Assembly: GCA_020205615.1 (NCBI GenBank)
Contig: CM035164.1
Coordinates: 125,963,537 to 126,027,536 of the forward strand
DNA length: 64,000 nucleotides
DNA from: Panax quinquefolius
Taxonomy: Eukaryota > Streptophyta > Magnoliopsida > Apiales > Araliaceae
Reading direction: 5' to 3'
Shown: in pieces, positions 12,001 to 23,624 of the stretch
Numbering within the stretch: the stretch's first letter is position 1
Layout: each line of letters opens with the position of its first letter
Translations under genes and position numbers: made by a program
The notes under the pieces: model-generated
The model's database searches: none
The model's input: the letters and a program-made list of their open reading frames with translations, nothing else
What the model was told of the DNA's origin: nothing

Positions 12001-13729
12001 TCTACTTTTACAATGTGTCTTAAATGGACCCCATTTTACTTGCACTATGTACTTACTTACGCAATGAGTTTATTTTACACAGTTTATGTTGACTTCTGAA
12101 ACATCAATTTTACTTTCAAAAACAAAAAAAAAAGGAATCCTAAAGTGAAACTTATTAAGTAATGGAAATATGTATAAAGGCTCATCAATTCTAAACAAGA
12201 AACTTCATCAAAAAGACAAGTATCCAAAGTCAAAGGTATCTTATAGGCTATAACGAAAAATTAAGAGAAAGTACTTAGACGACACCAAGAAAGGTAGCTG
12301 AGCCAGATTTGACTAAAGCTGCAATGATACCCATCCAAGGGGAAGGAAAAATAACTCGAGCTATAATAATTTCTTCATGGAAAATGTTAGGGGTTCTCTG
12401 AAAAGTTTGAGCCTGCACTTCTATTCAACGTACCACTTTAGGGAATTTATAGTGATTAAAAACAAAAGGCCATCAACTGCCATATTGGTCAGATTGTAAA
12501 CTACATATCTTTTGCTATATATAACATTAAACACATATGACATATGAGAAAAAAAAAACTTGTTACCTTATTATACCCCCGAATGGTGTTTGTAGCTTTA
12601 TAAATTTCATATTCCATAGACTGACCCCAAGGGAAATTAAGCCATGATCTCAATGTACTAAGGTCTGTCAAATCACTGGTTGGCAACTGTGCTGCACGGC
12701 TTACTTGGTCCATTAAGTATGACTGTACTGAATCAAGACGAACACAACATACATCACAGACACGTTCTGGATTCCCCTTCAGAAACTTAGTAGGCAACAA
12801 GCTCCTTCCTTTGGAACACTCATTGCAAAAAATCCCCCCACAAAACCGGCAGTGATGTCTGGAGCACATGATTGGATGAAAACGAACATTACACAACATA
12901 CAAGCAGAAGCAGCACTGTCGGCCAACCATTTTGGTGGCTCTGCTTCAAGGATTTCCTTTACGCAGCCAAAATTAGCTTCCGAAAGGGTTTGAGCCATCT
13001 CTTTCCAAGCTTGCTCAAGAAGAAGGTGATTAGTTAACCATGAAATTTGGCATGCATGGATATCACCAGAAGTAAGAGAACTAATTTTTCCTCTAGCCAC
13101 AAGTAACATGTCAAGAACCACATCCCACATAGTCATCTCCTTATCTTCTCCACCAAACTGATCCCAGCCCATGTCACTATCATGGAAGTAGCCCCCATTC
13201 AAGCAGAGACCTTTATTCCATTCTTTACGTTCACTTTCTGACATTGGTGGGACAGAAACTGGTATCCAAACCCCAGTTTCTTCAGAAAGTGGGGGATCAT
13301 AATGAAAATACTCACCTTGATTCTGATTGTTAGCATCTGAATCATTATGAATTACAGCTACCACGCTGGTGCCATCAGATGTCATGTCTACATCATATCT
13401 CAGTTTTGTTTTTTCTTTGACCACAAGCTTACTATCATCTGTTAAATGACTGTCTTTCTTCTGCTCTTCAAAGTCTCCAGCAAGCTGAACGCCGAAGGCC
13501 CAAAACAAGACAAATTAAATCAACAACTTGGAAATTGACAACAAAATGTATTGAAAAGGATATATGTACAAATTGATTGAGTTGTGTGCAAGTAAAACTG
13601 AAACATAAGTTATATATCCAATAAGAATTCTACACAGCTGGAGAAATAGATAATAAGCATGTTATAGCTCAGCCAACATAGAGAAGCTTACTATGTTAAC
13701 TGCGATGATCAAGCTTCTCAAATTTGTTC

Positions 13730-13806
<77 letters not shown>

Positions 13807-14887
13807 TCGTATGTGTGTGTGTATATATGTATGCGTGTATGTGTGTGTTTCTGAGCCCTACCTTCGCCCTTGTACTTTACAGACCTGATATGCCAACTAA
13901 ATTTACCACATTTATATAGGAATCTTTCAAGTGATTTCTTTCCTATCTATAATTGATTCTGTAATACACTTACACAGACAAACCATAGAAATGATAAAAC
14001 CAAAAATTTTGTAATCTTTATTTACATGTTTGTACTTTGAATGACATTCTAGTTCCACCAGAACTTACACAGTTCTGACTTCTGAAATACATTTTACATA
14101 ATCTAAATTCAGTCACTATTAATAAGTTCTATAGTGCAAAGAGAAATTTAGATTTCCTTTCACGTGCAACTCCTAACTCCTATATTCACCACATTCTCAT
14201 ACTTTGTCACCTACAAAGATCATTTGTTGTCTCCTACGGGTGCTTTAAGAAAACTCTCAAAACTACAACGATGCCGCAACTTATTCAAGCATCGGTCTCT
14301 GCTATTTATAAAGTTAAAAAAAATTGAAATTGTTATGCTCATTTATAACAATGAGCAAATATTCAACTATTCCATCCAAAACATATGCACAGACCTAACT
14401 ACTCCAATATCTTTCTGCAGAAATATTTAGGATTCCTTTTATTCCAAATAACATATGGCATAAATTTCTTAATGAAAGAATCATAATTAGCACTCATAAA
14501 CCCAACAGTAAAACCCTTCAAAATAACCAAACAAAAAGTACAGAACTTGATCACAACACATATATAAAGATATAAACGTGTAGATGTACACATACACAAA
14601 TTTATGTATTTTAAATCCCCGTTTGGTTTCAGAAAATCAGTACCACAAATACGAAAAAAATAAATAAAATAGAATTGAATTGAATCACATCCATGGACCC
14701 CCAAATTGAAAAAGTTCAAAACTTGTTCCTTTCTCAACAATTACATATTGGGAAACAAAAGGTATTTATACGAAAAAGGGAATCAATTTACCGATGGAGT
14801 GTAAAAATTGTGGCCATAGTCGTCGAGTTGTATTGTAGGGTATTGAAGTTTGGCGTCCATTGAAGAGGAAGTATTAGGAGCTTCCAT
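9095..14887 (-). CDS. FYVE zinc-finger / YSC84 (SYLF) domain protein
   Basis: Five exons on the minus strand: 14792-14887, 12567-13484, 11582-11782, 10821-11016 and 9095-9279. All have GT-AG ends and join in phase to 531 aa (522 if the second in-frame ATG at 14860 is used). The FYVE finger lies in exon 2 (about residues 225-285) with CXXC pairs and the signature SRHHCRFCGGIFCNECS, which binds PI3P on endosomes. Exons 3-5 encode the YSC84/SYLF lipid-binding domain (KQAKGFAILTIAKVGMM, VVARREDGLWSPPSAISSFG, VGRAAEADIRAGDGGYA, then LLGSLPRPPAAA near the end). This is the plant protein usually annotated as SH3 domain-containing YSC84-like, although I see no SH3 domain. A role in endosomal membrane or actin-linked trafficking is inferred from the domains. 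The TATA box at 14973-14980 fits its start. Confidence 0.92.
9472..9616. mobile_element. Foldback MITE of about 145 bp
   Basis: The left arm AATTGTTAAATTCACGACA continues through TTTTCACAACTAAAGTGTCGCT. The right arm is its inverted copy: AGCGACACTTTTGTTGTGAAA running to TAGATTTAACAATT. A loop of about 45 bp contains a second small inverted pair, TAGCGATGG and CCGTCGCTA. It sits in intron 4 of the FYVE gene. Similar AACCGTC(G/A)(C/T)TATAA text occurs near 51030, so it may belong to a local family. Confidence 0.65.
13732..13804. repeat. (CA)n-(TA)n compound microsatellite
   Basis: About 20 CA units followed by about 15 AT units lie in intron 1 of the FYVE gene, with a TG-rich tail just after. 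A simple length-variable locus with no coding role. Confidence 0.9.
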
Positions 14888-14972
14888 TAACCCGTCAGAT
14901 GATAAGAACTTGCAGATAGAGTAAGAATAGAGTCGATGGATGGATCAATATTAAGATAATCAATAGATTTGA

Positions 14973-14980
14973 GTTTTATA
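14973..14980 (-). promoter_or_regulatory. Putative TATA box of the FYVE-YSC84 gene
   Basis: On the minus strand this reads TATAAAAC, 86 bp before the first ATG (14887). The spacing suits a short 5' leader. No transcription start was measured. Confidence 0.45.
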
Positions 14981-15068
14981 CGGCAGTTATTAATTTTCAA
15001 AAAATAGAATGGCAATTGTGGGTCCTTTGTCTAATATATCCGTGTGTATATGTATATATATATCACTG

Positions 15069-15175
15069 TTACACACTAGCGCTATCGCACCGTTGTAATA
15101 GTTATTCTGGGCTACAGCGACAATTGAACCGTCGCGATAGTCTAAAAAATCGTCGTGATAGTTACTCTTGTGTAA
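15069..15175. mobile_element. Small foldback MITE
   Basis: The ends TTACACACTAGCGCTATCGCACCG and the inverse of CGTCGTGATAGTTACTCTTGTGTAA pair with a few mismatches. The loop holds CAGCGACAATTGAACCGTCG. No coding capacity. It is immediately followed by a (TA)n tract. Confidence 0.5.
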
Positions 15176-15183
15176 TACATAAT

Positions 15184-15186
<3 letters not shown>

Positions 15187-15231
<45 letters not shown>
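15187..15231. repeat. (TA)n microsatellite
   Basis: About 22 AT units border the foldback element that starts GGTCCGGATCAG at 15233. Confidence 0.9.
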
Positions 15232-15233
<2 letters not shown>

Positions 15234-15440
15234 TCCGGATCAGTCATATCACTTATATTCTTTCGTCTTTCATCCCTTTAGGCGACGAGGACGATTTGGT
15301 CATATTAATCGTCAAATACTTTTTTTGCGACGGACAACATATAAGCGTCATTAAAAGTATAGACGACACTTGTATGTTAATCCAAACCGTCATTCAAAAG
15401 AAAAAAGACGGTAGTAAATAAGAGGTATCTGACTTTGATT
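15232..15440. mobile_element. (TA)n-bordered DNA element (uninterrupted relative)
   Basis: It begins GGTCCGGATCAGTCAT just after a (TA)n tract. It shares, in order, CTTATATTCTTTC, CCCTTTAGGCGACG and GCGACGGACAACATATAAGCG then AAAAGTATA with the sequence that flanks the second gypsy element (51176-51239 joined to 61226-61310). The far copy ends ATCCGGACCGTATATATA (61388-61405), the inverse of this start, which gives the terminal inverted repeat. The exact right end here is unclear. It resembles MITEs tied to TA microsatellites; the superfamily is not assigned. Confidence 0.5.
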
Positions 15441-15786
15441 CTCTTATCTCTATATATATAAGCATTTCCGGCCCTCTTTTATTAAAATTATGTTATAAAA
15501 AACTAAAACGATATAGTTTTAATAAAAGAGTGTTATTTAAAAGGATAATTAGATAACGATATCAAATGTTCTTGATCCTTCCTTTATATATTAATATTTA
15601 TAATTGACATAATTTTTTCTGTCATATATAATAAACGTCCATAAAAATTAAAATTTAAAAATAATAAACAAATGGTTATATAGGCACCAAAGAGTCAAAG
15701 ACCATATTTGATGTTTATTTGTTAAATTGTACAGGTTATTATTTTATTTTATCTTTTACGATCACAATTTAATTTCGTTGATTTGT

Positions 15787-15787
<1 letters not shown>

Positions 15788-15826
<39 letters not shown>
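15788..15826. repeat. (TA)n microsatellite
   Basis: About 19 AT units in the divergent intergenic region. Confidence 0.9.
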
Positions 15827-15830
<4 letters not shown>

Positions 15831-16090
15831 TTTTAATTTATTTTTAAAAAAACATATATTATCACATACTCTATTAAATAGTATAAGAGTTTGTGGCGAA
15901 TTTAGAGAGGAGAGAAAGAGGGACCTTCAGGTATAGATAACAAAATTAAATCTCGAATTATGGCCATTTTTAGCAAAAGAACAATTAAAAGTTTTTTTTC
16001 CCTTTTTAATATGGAGTCAATGACAGATTATACTAGTATATATCGGGTCCACAACCATGAACTTGTCAACCCGATGGGCTGGTCTGGATT

Positions 16091-16116
16091 GGGCTGGGCT
16101 GGGCTGGGCTGGGCTT
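16091..16116. repeat. (GGGCT)n short array
   Basis: Five tandem GGGCT pentamers lie about 430 bp upstream of the start codon of the plus-strand gene. The G-runs stand out in AT-rich surroundings. Function unknown. Confidence 0.8.
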
Positions 16117-16283
16117 AGTAACAAGGATGGCCCAGTTGAAGTCGCTTTCTTTGAAAGCTAGGGACAAATATCGTGTGCGCGTTTATGCAACCCCAAGACA
16201 GCTATCACAAAAATCAGTTGTGTTCATGCTCTTATCTACAACTAATTCACTTCCAAATCCCTAATTTTCTACAGTTATTCCTC

Positions 16284-16290
16284 TATAAAA
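16284..16290 (+). promoter_or_regulatory. Possible TATA box of the unknown-function gene
   Basis: TATAAAA lies about 235 bp upstream of the chosen ATG (16523) in the leader region. Assigned only by sequence and spacing; a long 5' leader would be needed. Confidence 0.3.
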
Positions 16291-16522
16291 ATCTTAATCC
16301 AAACCCTAATTTCAGTTATTCGGCTTCAACCACCAGCAACCCCCGAAATTTAATACTTTTCAGCTCAATATATTCAATCTACTGCTCTGAAATACCTAGA
16401 AATTCTGAAGTTTTGAGCTTTGATTACGCTTTGGAGCCTCGTATCGATTGCTAAATTTCTTAAAGTTCATTCTATGTTTTTTTGGTAGATACTTGAAAAG
16501 GAAGGTCAATATTACTGCAAAA

Positions 16523-19500
16523 ATGTCCGTGGAGAGATCATTTGAAGCCTGGGAAGAAGTTCAACGGCACGGCCTGGATTTTGCAGACCGTCTAGCTCAA
16601 GGATTCACGGGTTTGATTCAATCTCACATCACTCCTCCATCGTTTTCATGGCCTAATCCTCAGCCGCCAAAGTTTTTCGACGTTGAATTTCCTACGCAAA
16701 ATTTTGTAAAGAAGGATTTTGGTATTGCTACTGATTACTATTCTGGAATTAATGGGGTTTTGGGAATTTTTGACATTGGGAATAGATTAGGGCAAGCTGG
16801 GCCAGACTTTGGGGCGTCTTTGAATGGTGTGGTACAGCAGGTTTTTAGGGTGTTGCAGCTGCCGTTTAAGAAGGATGACAGTGCAGGGGCTTCATTGAGG
16901 GCCGATGTGAATACTCAAAGACCGGATTTGGGTATTACGATGGAGGTTCAAGAGGATTTGGGCTCGCTGGCAAAGCGTTTTCGGGATTTCGGGTTTACTG
17001 AAAATGATGGAAATTCAGATGGGACACTGGAGGAGGAGATTTCAGTGTTTAATTTGAAAACTTCTGGAAATTTTGGGAGACCATCACAGGTATATTACCG
17101 GATTCTATGCATTATTGGCCAACTGAACTTAATTATATTAGTTAGTGACAGTTATAAAATTATGTACAACATTTAAGATGTTGATATGCAAACACAATAT
17201 GAGGTGATATTTTTCTAACTGAAAAAACTGGATTGGCACTCAGCAATCATGCCTGAGGTATAAATGGTCTGGGTTTTTATATGACCCACTAGCATAGACA
17301 ATGTTACTAGATCATGGTCTGATGCAGCAGGTGGAACGAAGTCGTCCACGGGATGCGGTAGGAGTAGGTTTTTCCGAATAGCTTAGTTACGAAATACGTT
17401 CATTTATAATAGATTTTTAAAAAAATATACTACCTCCGTCCCACAATAAGTGCTTTTTTAGGCTTAATAGTTTTTCCCAAAATAAGTGATGTGTTAGAAC
17501 TCCAATACAATTTTTGCAATATTTTCTCATATATGCCCTTATGCATTCAATGGTATTTATTGCATTTTACTATCACTACAATTAAATGACACTCATTAAC
17601 TCTTCAACTTCAAAGAAAATATATTAAGGGTATTTTTGTCATTTTAGCTTGTGTATTGGTATGTGTGATTTTAGCTAAAAAGACACTTATTATGGGACGG
17701 AGGTAGTAGTTAAAACTAGTTGAGAAATGATTAAAACTAGCTTAGATATAGTTAAAACTAGTTGAATCGTTTCTAAGCATAGTGTCTCAACAAGAGCATT
17801 TTCAACTATATTACACCATGTTATCACTTTCTTGACATCCACAAGGTGCTCATTTGGCTACATTAGTTATTAGTAGGCATTTTCTATACTCTTCTTTATA
17901 TATTAGAGTTTCTAATTGATAGTTTTAGATTTGCTCGTATGATTACTTCGTAAATATTCTTGATATTTTGAAGGATGAAAGATGACAGCTTTTTCCCTAA
18001 TATTTTTTGTATGATTTAACATTTGTCTTTGCTTGAGAAGTCTTGGCAATGTTATAATGTGAGTTTTAAAGTAAACTGCTACTGCCGATTATTATTTGTG
18101 GAAAAGTCTATTTGTTTGATGTCATTTATAAGTCCAATTTATCTGAATGCAGGGGACCCTGAATGTTACATCAACATATGATAGTAGAAGGCGTGATGTA
18201 GAAAGTTCTTTGGTTGCGAGAGGAGATTTGTGGAGGGTCGAAGCATCACATGGTAGTTCGACTTCAGGAAATGAGAATTCCTCCCTCTTTCTTCTTCAGC
18301 TTGGACCAGTACTATTTGTTCGTGATTCTACTCTTCTTTTGCCAGTTCATTTGTCAAAACAACATTTGCTTTGGTATGGATATGATAGGAAGGTATTGTC
18401 ACTTTCTCGTTTATCTAATGTGAGCTACCTGCAAAAATGTCATAATTAACGGACATTGTTTCATATGCATTCTAATTTCTATTGATCATAATTGCTAGTT
18501 TCAATACATTATAGGCATAGATTTCATAGCTTTTCTTGAAGCCAAGTATTGAAATGATTAAAGACACTTCCTGGCACTTGTCATGTTCCTTTTAAAGGAA
18601 GATAAAGAAAAGATGCTTCCTGTTCATGGTTGATGATCTCTAAACCAGTATTTGATGATACTGCTGAATGTAGGGCCCTTAAGTGCTTCCTTGAACTATC
18701 TTATACTGTTATACACATGCTGTGATGCAGATTCTAAAAGGCTACAAAATGAACAAATTCAAAGAACCAGTAATTAGGAAGATTGATTAAAATTTCAAGG
18801 AAAATAATCAAGGAATTTGAAGATTCATAGTTATATTAGTAAGGGTTTGAGCTATTGTTGTAATATTTTCTAATTGAAGAGAACCGGCCCGGTTGGTTGT
18901 CCTTGATATATATAATTTATGTATGTATAGAGTGAGAGCCACTTATAAAAGCTATGCATTTTTTTTGCACTGTTTTTATATACTGTAGTTTGAATTCTTT
19001 CAACTTGATGATTATATTTATTTTCTAGATGTTAATCCCAACAGTGATATGTATGTAATTTATTATTTGATAACTGGCAGAACGGAATGCATTCTCTTTG
19101 TCCAGCTGTGTGGTCAAAGCATAGGAGGTGGCTGTTGATGTCGATGATTTGTCTCAATCCATTAGCATGTGTAAGCTCGATACATGTGTGCGAGAAATAT
19201 AATTTATATCATATTCTGACAATTTCTTTTCATCTATCATACTCTGCTGTTTTGATAGTTTTTCTTTTAAAATTTATCACACCATTTTGTACTTGCATTA
19301 GCTTGTAAATGTGAGTATTCAGAGGTGACTAGCCATATGTAAACCTATATGTATCATTATTATTGGAGGTTTTGCTAACCACTTACTAATTGGTTGTAGC
19401 GTTATGTATTAGTGCCTCATTGCAATCATATTATTATTATTAAATTTTTGTGACGGATTTTATGTTTCACTGTCATGGTGAAAAGCCCATGTCAGGGGGA

Positions 19501-20562
19501 AGGAGATGGTTGGGAGAGTGAGGAAAGTGTAATTTTTTGATGTAAAATGTTAGTTTGCAGCATTAGGTGTTGTTTCTGTCTATTATTGTAAAACTAAAAA
19601 CTGAATAGTCATACATCAGATCGTTGTTGGTTTCTCTCTTAAATGCAGGTTGGTGGCGTTTTCTCTTTCTAAAAAATATTTGCTTCAACCAGAAAGGTTC
19701 TATTATTTAATAAGCCATCCTTTTCTCTTTTGTTTGTAACTTGGTATGGCCATCACCAATGTGTAACGGATGTGTGTATATATACATATGCATGCATGTA
19801 TGGATTTGTGCATGGCTATGAAGCACGGACACGTCTAGGAAGGCCACGAATTGGTGTTCGACATGAGTCGGACACGAATTCATTCTGACATGTCCGCGAC
19901 ACGGGTTCGTGAATTTCCTCTCTTTTTTTTGTAAGGCTCCGACACAATCAGGACACGCCCAGAGTAAATTTATAAAAAAAACAGTATTTGAATTAGAAGA
20001 TAAAAGTTAATTGAAAGTACCCAATTTGTACCTTCTAAACCTAATTCATTAACAATCGCATCGCAAACCAAACATTTCAGTCCACTTCTCTTCTCGTGAC
20101 GACTTCACGGTGACTTCGCAGCGACTTCATGGCTCTTCTCGCCTCCTCTCGCGGCTCGGCTCGCCTACTCCGACCTCCTCTCTCCTCTCCTTTCATGGCT
20201 GCTATGACCTCAACCCCTAGAAAAGATGTCTTTTCCTTTTCTTTTTTTTTTCAGTTTGAGTCTCTCTCCTTTTTTTGTTTTTGTTTTGCTTTAATATATA
20301 TACCGCCCGATATGCTCCTCTCTTTTTTCCGGCTGCTCCTTTTTGCCTTTTTTTTGTTTGAGTCTTTGGCTGTGGGTTGCTGGCTGCATAAATTTGATAT
20401 ATGATATATGTGATTGGCTGCATAAAGTTATGTAAGGAGTAAAATTATGTAATTGGGTATGTTATAAATTTGTGTTAACATTAATTTTATTACATATATA
20501 ATATATGTGAATAGCTTAATAATTAAAAAATTTTATTGTAAAAAATACATTTATATTATTAT

Positions 20563-20596
<34 letters not shown>

Positions 20597-23500
20597 CAAC
20601 ATGTCACCGATGTTTCGTATCCTGTTTCTTTTGGAAAATGCCGTATCTCCTGTATCGAGTCGTATCCCGTGTCCGAATCGGTGCTTCATAGATGCAAGAC
20701 ATGTGCATTTATTGATGTTGCATGCAGCTTGACTTTGAACACTTGAGGTCACATCTCACATGATGAAGTTCATTAAAGATGAAAATGTAGAACTTGTATC
20801 CCAGGAAGACAAGGCTTAGATGCTGTCATGTAGGAACTTTCATCAAGTTTTGAAGGCTATATGTCTAAGTGGCAACGAGGCCTCAACGGAGATGATGGAT
20901 GGGCACAAGAGTCCCATTGCGCCCTTTTCCATTCATAGAAGATGCAAAAATCTCTCTTTCGCCTCTCCTTCATGTCTCCAATACATCTTTGAATGAAAGA
21001 TTATATGTCCAATTCGAATCATCACTACTTATTGATATAGTTTCATCTTGCATGAATATTTTGTGAATGCTGCGTTTTGGCTACTTAAAGTTTGTGTGTA
21101 ATGATAACAAACTTCTTGTTTTCAAGGGATAGTTTGAACTTTTTAAAGGCAGACTTCTAACATTTCTTCTCCATTCCCACAGTCGTTTCTGGATTTGCAG
21201 TTTCCAAATGGTCAATTCACCTATGTTTCTGGTGAAGGCTTATCCACCAGTGCTTTTCTACCTTTTTGTGGGGGTCTGCTTCAAGCTCAGGGTCGATATC
21301 CAGGAGAGATGATGTTCAGTTACTCACGCAAGGTAAGCTGGAAACACCAAACATGGCCTGCAGTGTTTATCATCAAAATTTCTTCCCTTACTTTTTTTTT
21401 TCCATATTCATATCAGTCCTCAAGTAAGTCCTTCATGTAAGGGTTGTAAAGTCTAAAATTTAGATATCTGTGCAGAATAAACGGGGAACACGTGTCACGC
21501 CAACAGTACAATGGCCTGACAAATCATTAACATTGAGTCTTGACCAAGCTTTAGCTTGGAAAAGATCTGGTCTTATGATGAGGCCAACCTTACAATTCAG
21601 GTAACATCATTTTTTTTAAAAAAATTATTTAATAATGCTATATCATTTTTCCTTGGGATATAATGTGTTATTCCTCAATAGCCATTAGTAGAACTGACAT
21701 TTTTTCTGTACCAGAGTTGGTTAATATTCCAGCAGTTGTGAAATATCATAGATTATTAACTTGTTTTCTTTCTCCAGCTCAATAACTTTACTTTGCTTAC
21801 CTATACCTCTTTGTCTTTCCCTTGTCCTAATCAGCTTTTGCCCCACAATTGGCGGAAGTAATCCTGGGGTGCGGGCGGAACTTATACATTCTGTTAAGGA
21901 GGAACTAAGTCTTATCTGCGGTTGTGCTTTAGTGACGCATGCTTCTGCATTTGCATCAATATCTGTAAGTATTTCTGCATTGGTGGAATTTTTTTTCTTT
22001 GTTTATTGGAATCTAGATCTCTATTTGCTGATATAGTTTAAACTTTATACTTGAGAAAGTTTCTTTAAGCTGGCTCTAGTTTACGTTAAGTTAGTCCCCC
22101 ACTTCATTTAAGTGTATTTTGGGGCCTTGAATCCCCATTCAATGCGCTTTGATTTCTTTGATTTTGCCTTCTGGTAACCATGGTATATTAGAAGTTGCTC
22201 TTTTACAAGCAGCCTCTTCTCCAGTGTTCTAAAAATCCCCGCCTAGGCGCTAGGCGCTAGGCGATCCTCTACTGCCTCGATTTGGCTGGGCACTTGGGCA
22301 CTACAATAATTAAAATGAATTTGCTAGGCAGCTTAAGCCTTAAAAGATTTTTTTTAGGTAATTTTTTATATAAAATTTTAAAAATGATATCTACTATATG
22401 TTTTTGTACAGTATAACAAGTATGTACAATAAAAAATAAATAAATGTGACCACTTAAGAAAACACCTAGTATGTGTCAGAAAATGTTTAGGCATTGCCTA
22501 CGCACTAGGCTCCCCTTCCGCCGCCTAGCGATTTTTAGAACACTACTCTTCTTTTCCAGTAAAATATTTACATATTGATATTACATGTTCAATATTTCCT
22601 GCCTGATTTTCTCAGAACTCTTAACTACCAGGCTTTACATTGGAATATTGGATAAATTTTCAGATTTCTATGTTTAGTTAACTGAGTAGTAGTAAATGTT
22701 TAATAAATGACTAAATGTGTCAGAAGAAGGAAGAATTACATAATGACTAAATGTTTATATTGTGCTGTATATTTGCAAATTAGCTTTGATCTGTCTGGGT
22801 TTTTGTCGAGTGTTTGTGCCAAAATCTAAGCCGCCTAGAAAACCCATTTATATGTGATGTCTAATATTATATATGTAGTTGAAAATATAACATACAAATA
22901 TTAGCAATATAAAAATATTTTAAAGATATATTAGACAATTATTTATTGGTGTCTTATATTCAGTGTCACACACAAAAAAGTTGATTATACCGGGAGTACT
23001 TAATTTTTTTAAAGAATTTCACGCACTAGCTGAATATATAGATTTACACTAGTAAAATATTGATGCCTTTTAAACAATTCAAAACATAATCCCCTCTCCC
23101 ATTATTTTAACGTCTTCCGGTTTTGTACTCCAATTATATGACAAAGGTCCCTCTCTTGTACACAATAGAACACCTGTAAAGGTCTTCCTGGATGTTGTTT
23201 TACATATATAAGCAGAAATAACACTTAATAAATCAGCATTACTTTAGGACATGTATTTCCAGGTGTAATCTTCCTTGTAGATTTGATGTTAAACTAGATA
23301 AGACAAACAAATGATAATGTAGAACTTTCCATGCTTACTGAACAAGCTTGTAACTGCTGAACATGAATTTTCTTCTTTGGTCGGACTCGATATTGTACTT
23401 CTCTCAATTTGGCTCACTCTTCTTGCCACTCCTTAAAAAATTTAGTATGGAGATGTGTTTCAGGTTTTTGACATGTGCACTTTATTACCCCAATGTAGAT

Positions 23501-23624
23501 TGGCAGGTCCAAGTGGAACGGGAATGTCGGGACCTCAGGTGTAGTTGTGAGAGTTGAAACTCCTCTTGGCAGTGTTGGTCGACCTTCGTTCTCTGTTCAA
23601 TTAAACAGCGGTATAGAATTTTGA
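16523..23624 (+). CDS. Conserved plant protein of unknown function
   Basis: Seven exons join in frame: 16523-17089, 18153-18392, 19081-19170, 21183-21332, 21476-21600, 21835-21964 and 23499-23624, giving 475 aa. All introns are GT-AG. The start MSVERSFEAWEEVQRHGLDF was preferred to an in-frame ATG at 16448, whose extra residues look like translated leader. The N-terminus is soluble and Gly/Phe-rich (FDIGNRLGQAGPDFGASLNG). The C-terminal 280 residues are rich in alternating polar and hydrophobic stretches (LDLQFPNGQFTYVSGEG, TPTVQWPDKSLTLSLDQALA, SGVVVRVETPLGSVGRPSF), ending in an aromatic IEF, which could fit a membrane beta-barrel. I have seen proteins of this type only as uncharacterised plant proteins, possibly plastid or mitochondrial outer membrane; this is a guess. 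Introns 1, 3 and 6 each host a different DNA transposon. Confidence 0.8.
17430..17706. mobile_element. Stowaway (Tc1/mariner) MITE
   Basis: It starts CTACCTCCGTCCCACAATAA and ends with the inverse (TTATTATGGGACGGAGGTAG). TA dinucleotides on both sides (17428-17429 and 17707-17708) form the target duplication. The length of 277 bp and the CTCCGTCCC terminus are diagnostic of Stowaway. It lies in intron 1 of the unknown-function gene. Confidence 0.9.
19816..20691. mobile_element. Non-autonomous DNA transposon, 876 bp
   Basis: Perfect 11-bp ends CTATGAAGCAC and GTGCTTCATAG. Subterminal text is also inverted: ACGGACACG near the left end and CGTGTCCGAATC near the right, with several further GACACG/CGTGTC motifs inside. 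The interior has a CT-rich block and a (TA)n run (about 20564-20593). No transposase is visible. It lies in intron 3 of the unknown-function gene. I could not define a clean target-site duplication, so the superfamily is open (hAT or Mutator-like are possible). Confidence 0.65.
22222..22545. mobile_element. hAT-type MITE with 8-bp target duplication
   Basis: The ends CAGTGTTCTAAAAATC and GATTTTTAGAACACTA are inverted repeats with one terminal mismatch. Flanks CTCTTCTC (22214-22221) and CTCTTCTT (22546-22553) are an 8-bp duplication with one change, as expected for hAT. Subterminal GCCTAGGCGCTAGGCG and CCGCCTAGCG are GC-rich and inverted. No transposase. It is in intron 6 of the unknown-function gene. 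Confidence 0.85.

Larger units (their letters stand above)
14888..16522. other. Divergent intergenic region
   Basis: It separates the head-to-head FYVE gene (-) and the unknown-function gene (+). It contains a foldback element (15069-15175), a (TA)n tract (15187-15231), a larger foldback-family element (about 15232-15440), a second (TA)n tract (15788-15826) and a GGGCT pentamer array (16091-16116). The part nearest 16523 probably holds the promoter and leader of the plus-strand gene. Confidence 0.6.

Noticed and set aside
12280..12390. Extra exon of the FYVE gene (reads EEIIIARVIFPSPWMG)
   Set aside because: Exon 2 and exon 3 are already contiguous with the family sequence (..IRGYNK|VGSLTPEK..), and including it would break phase and the domain.
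16173..16454. 93-codon ORF upstream of the unknown-function gene
   Set aside because: Low-complexity leader sequence containing a possible TATA box; the conserved protein starts at 16523.
20129..20404. 91-codon ORF MALLASSRGSARLL..
   Set aside because: Inside the 876-bp DNA element, CT-rich low-complexity sequence, no homology recognised.
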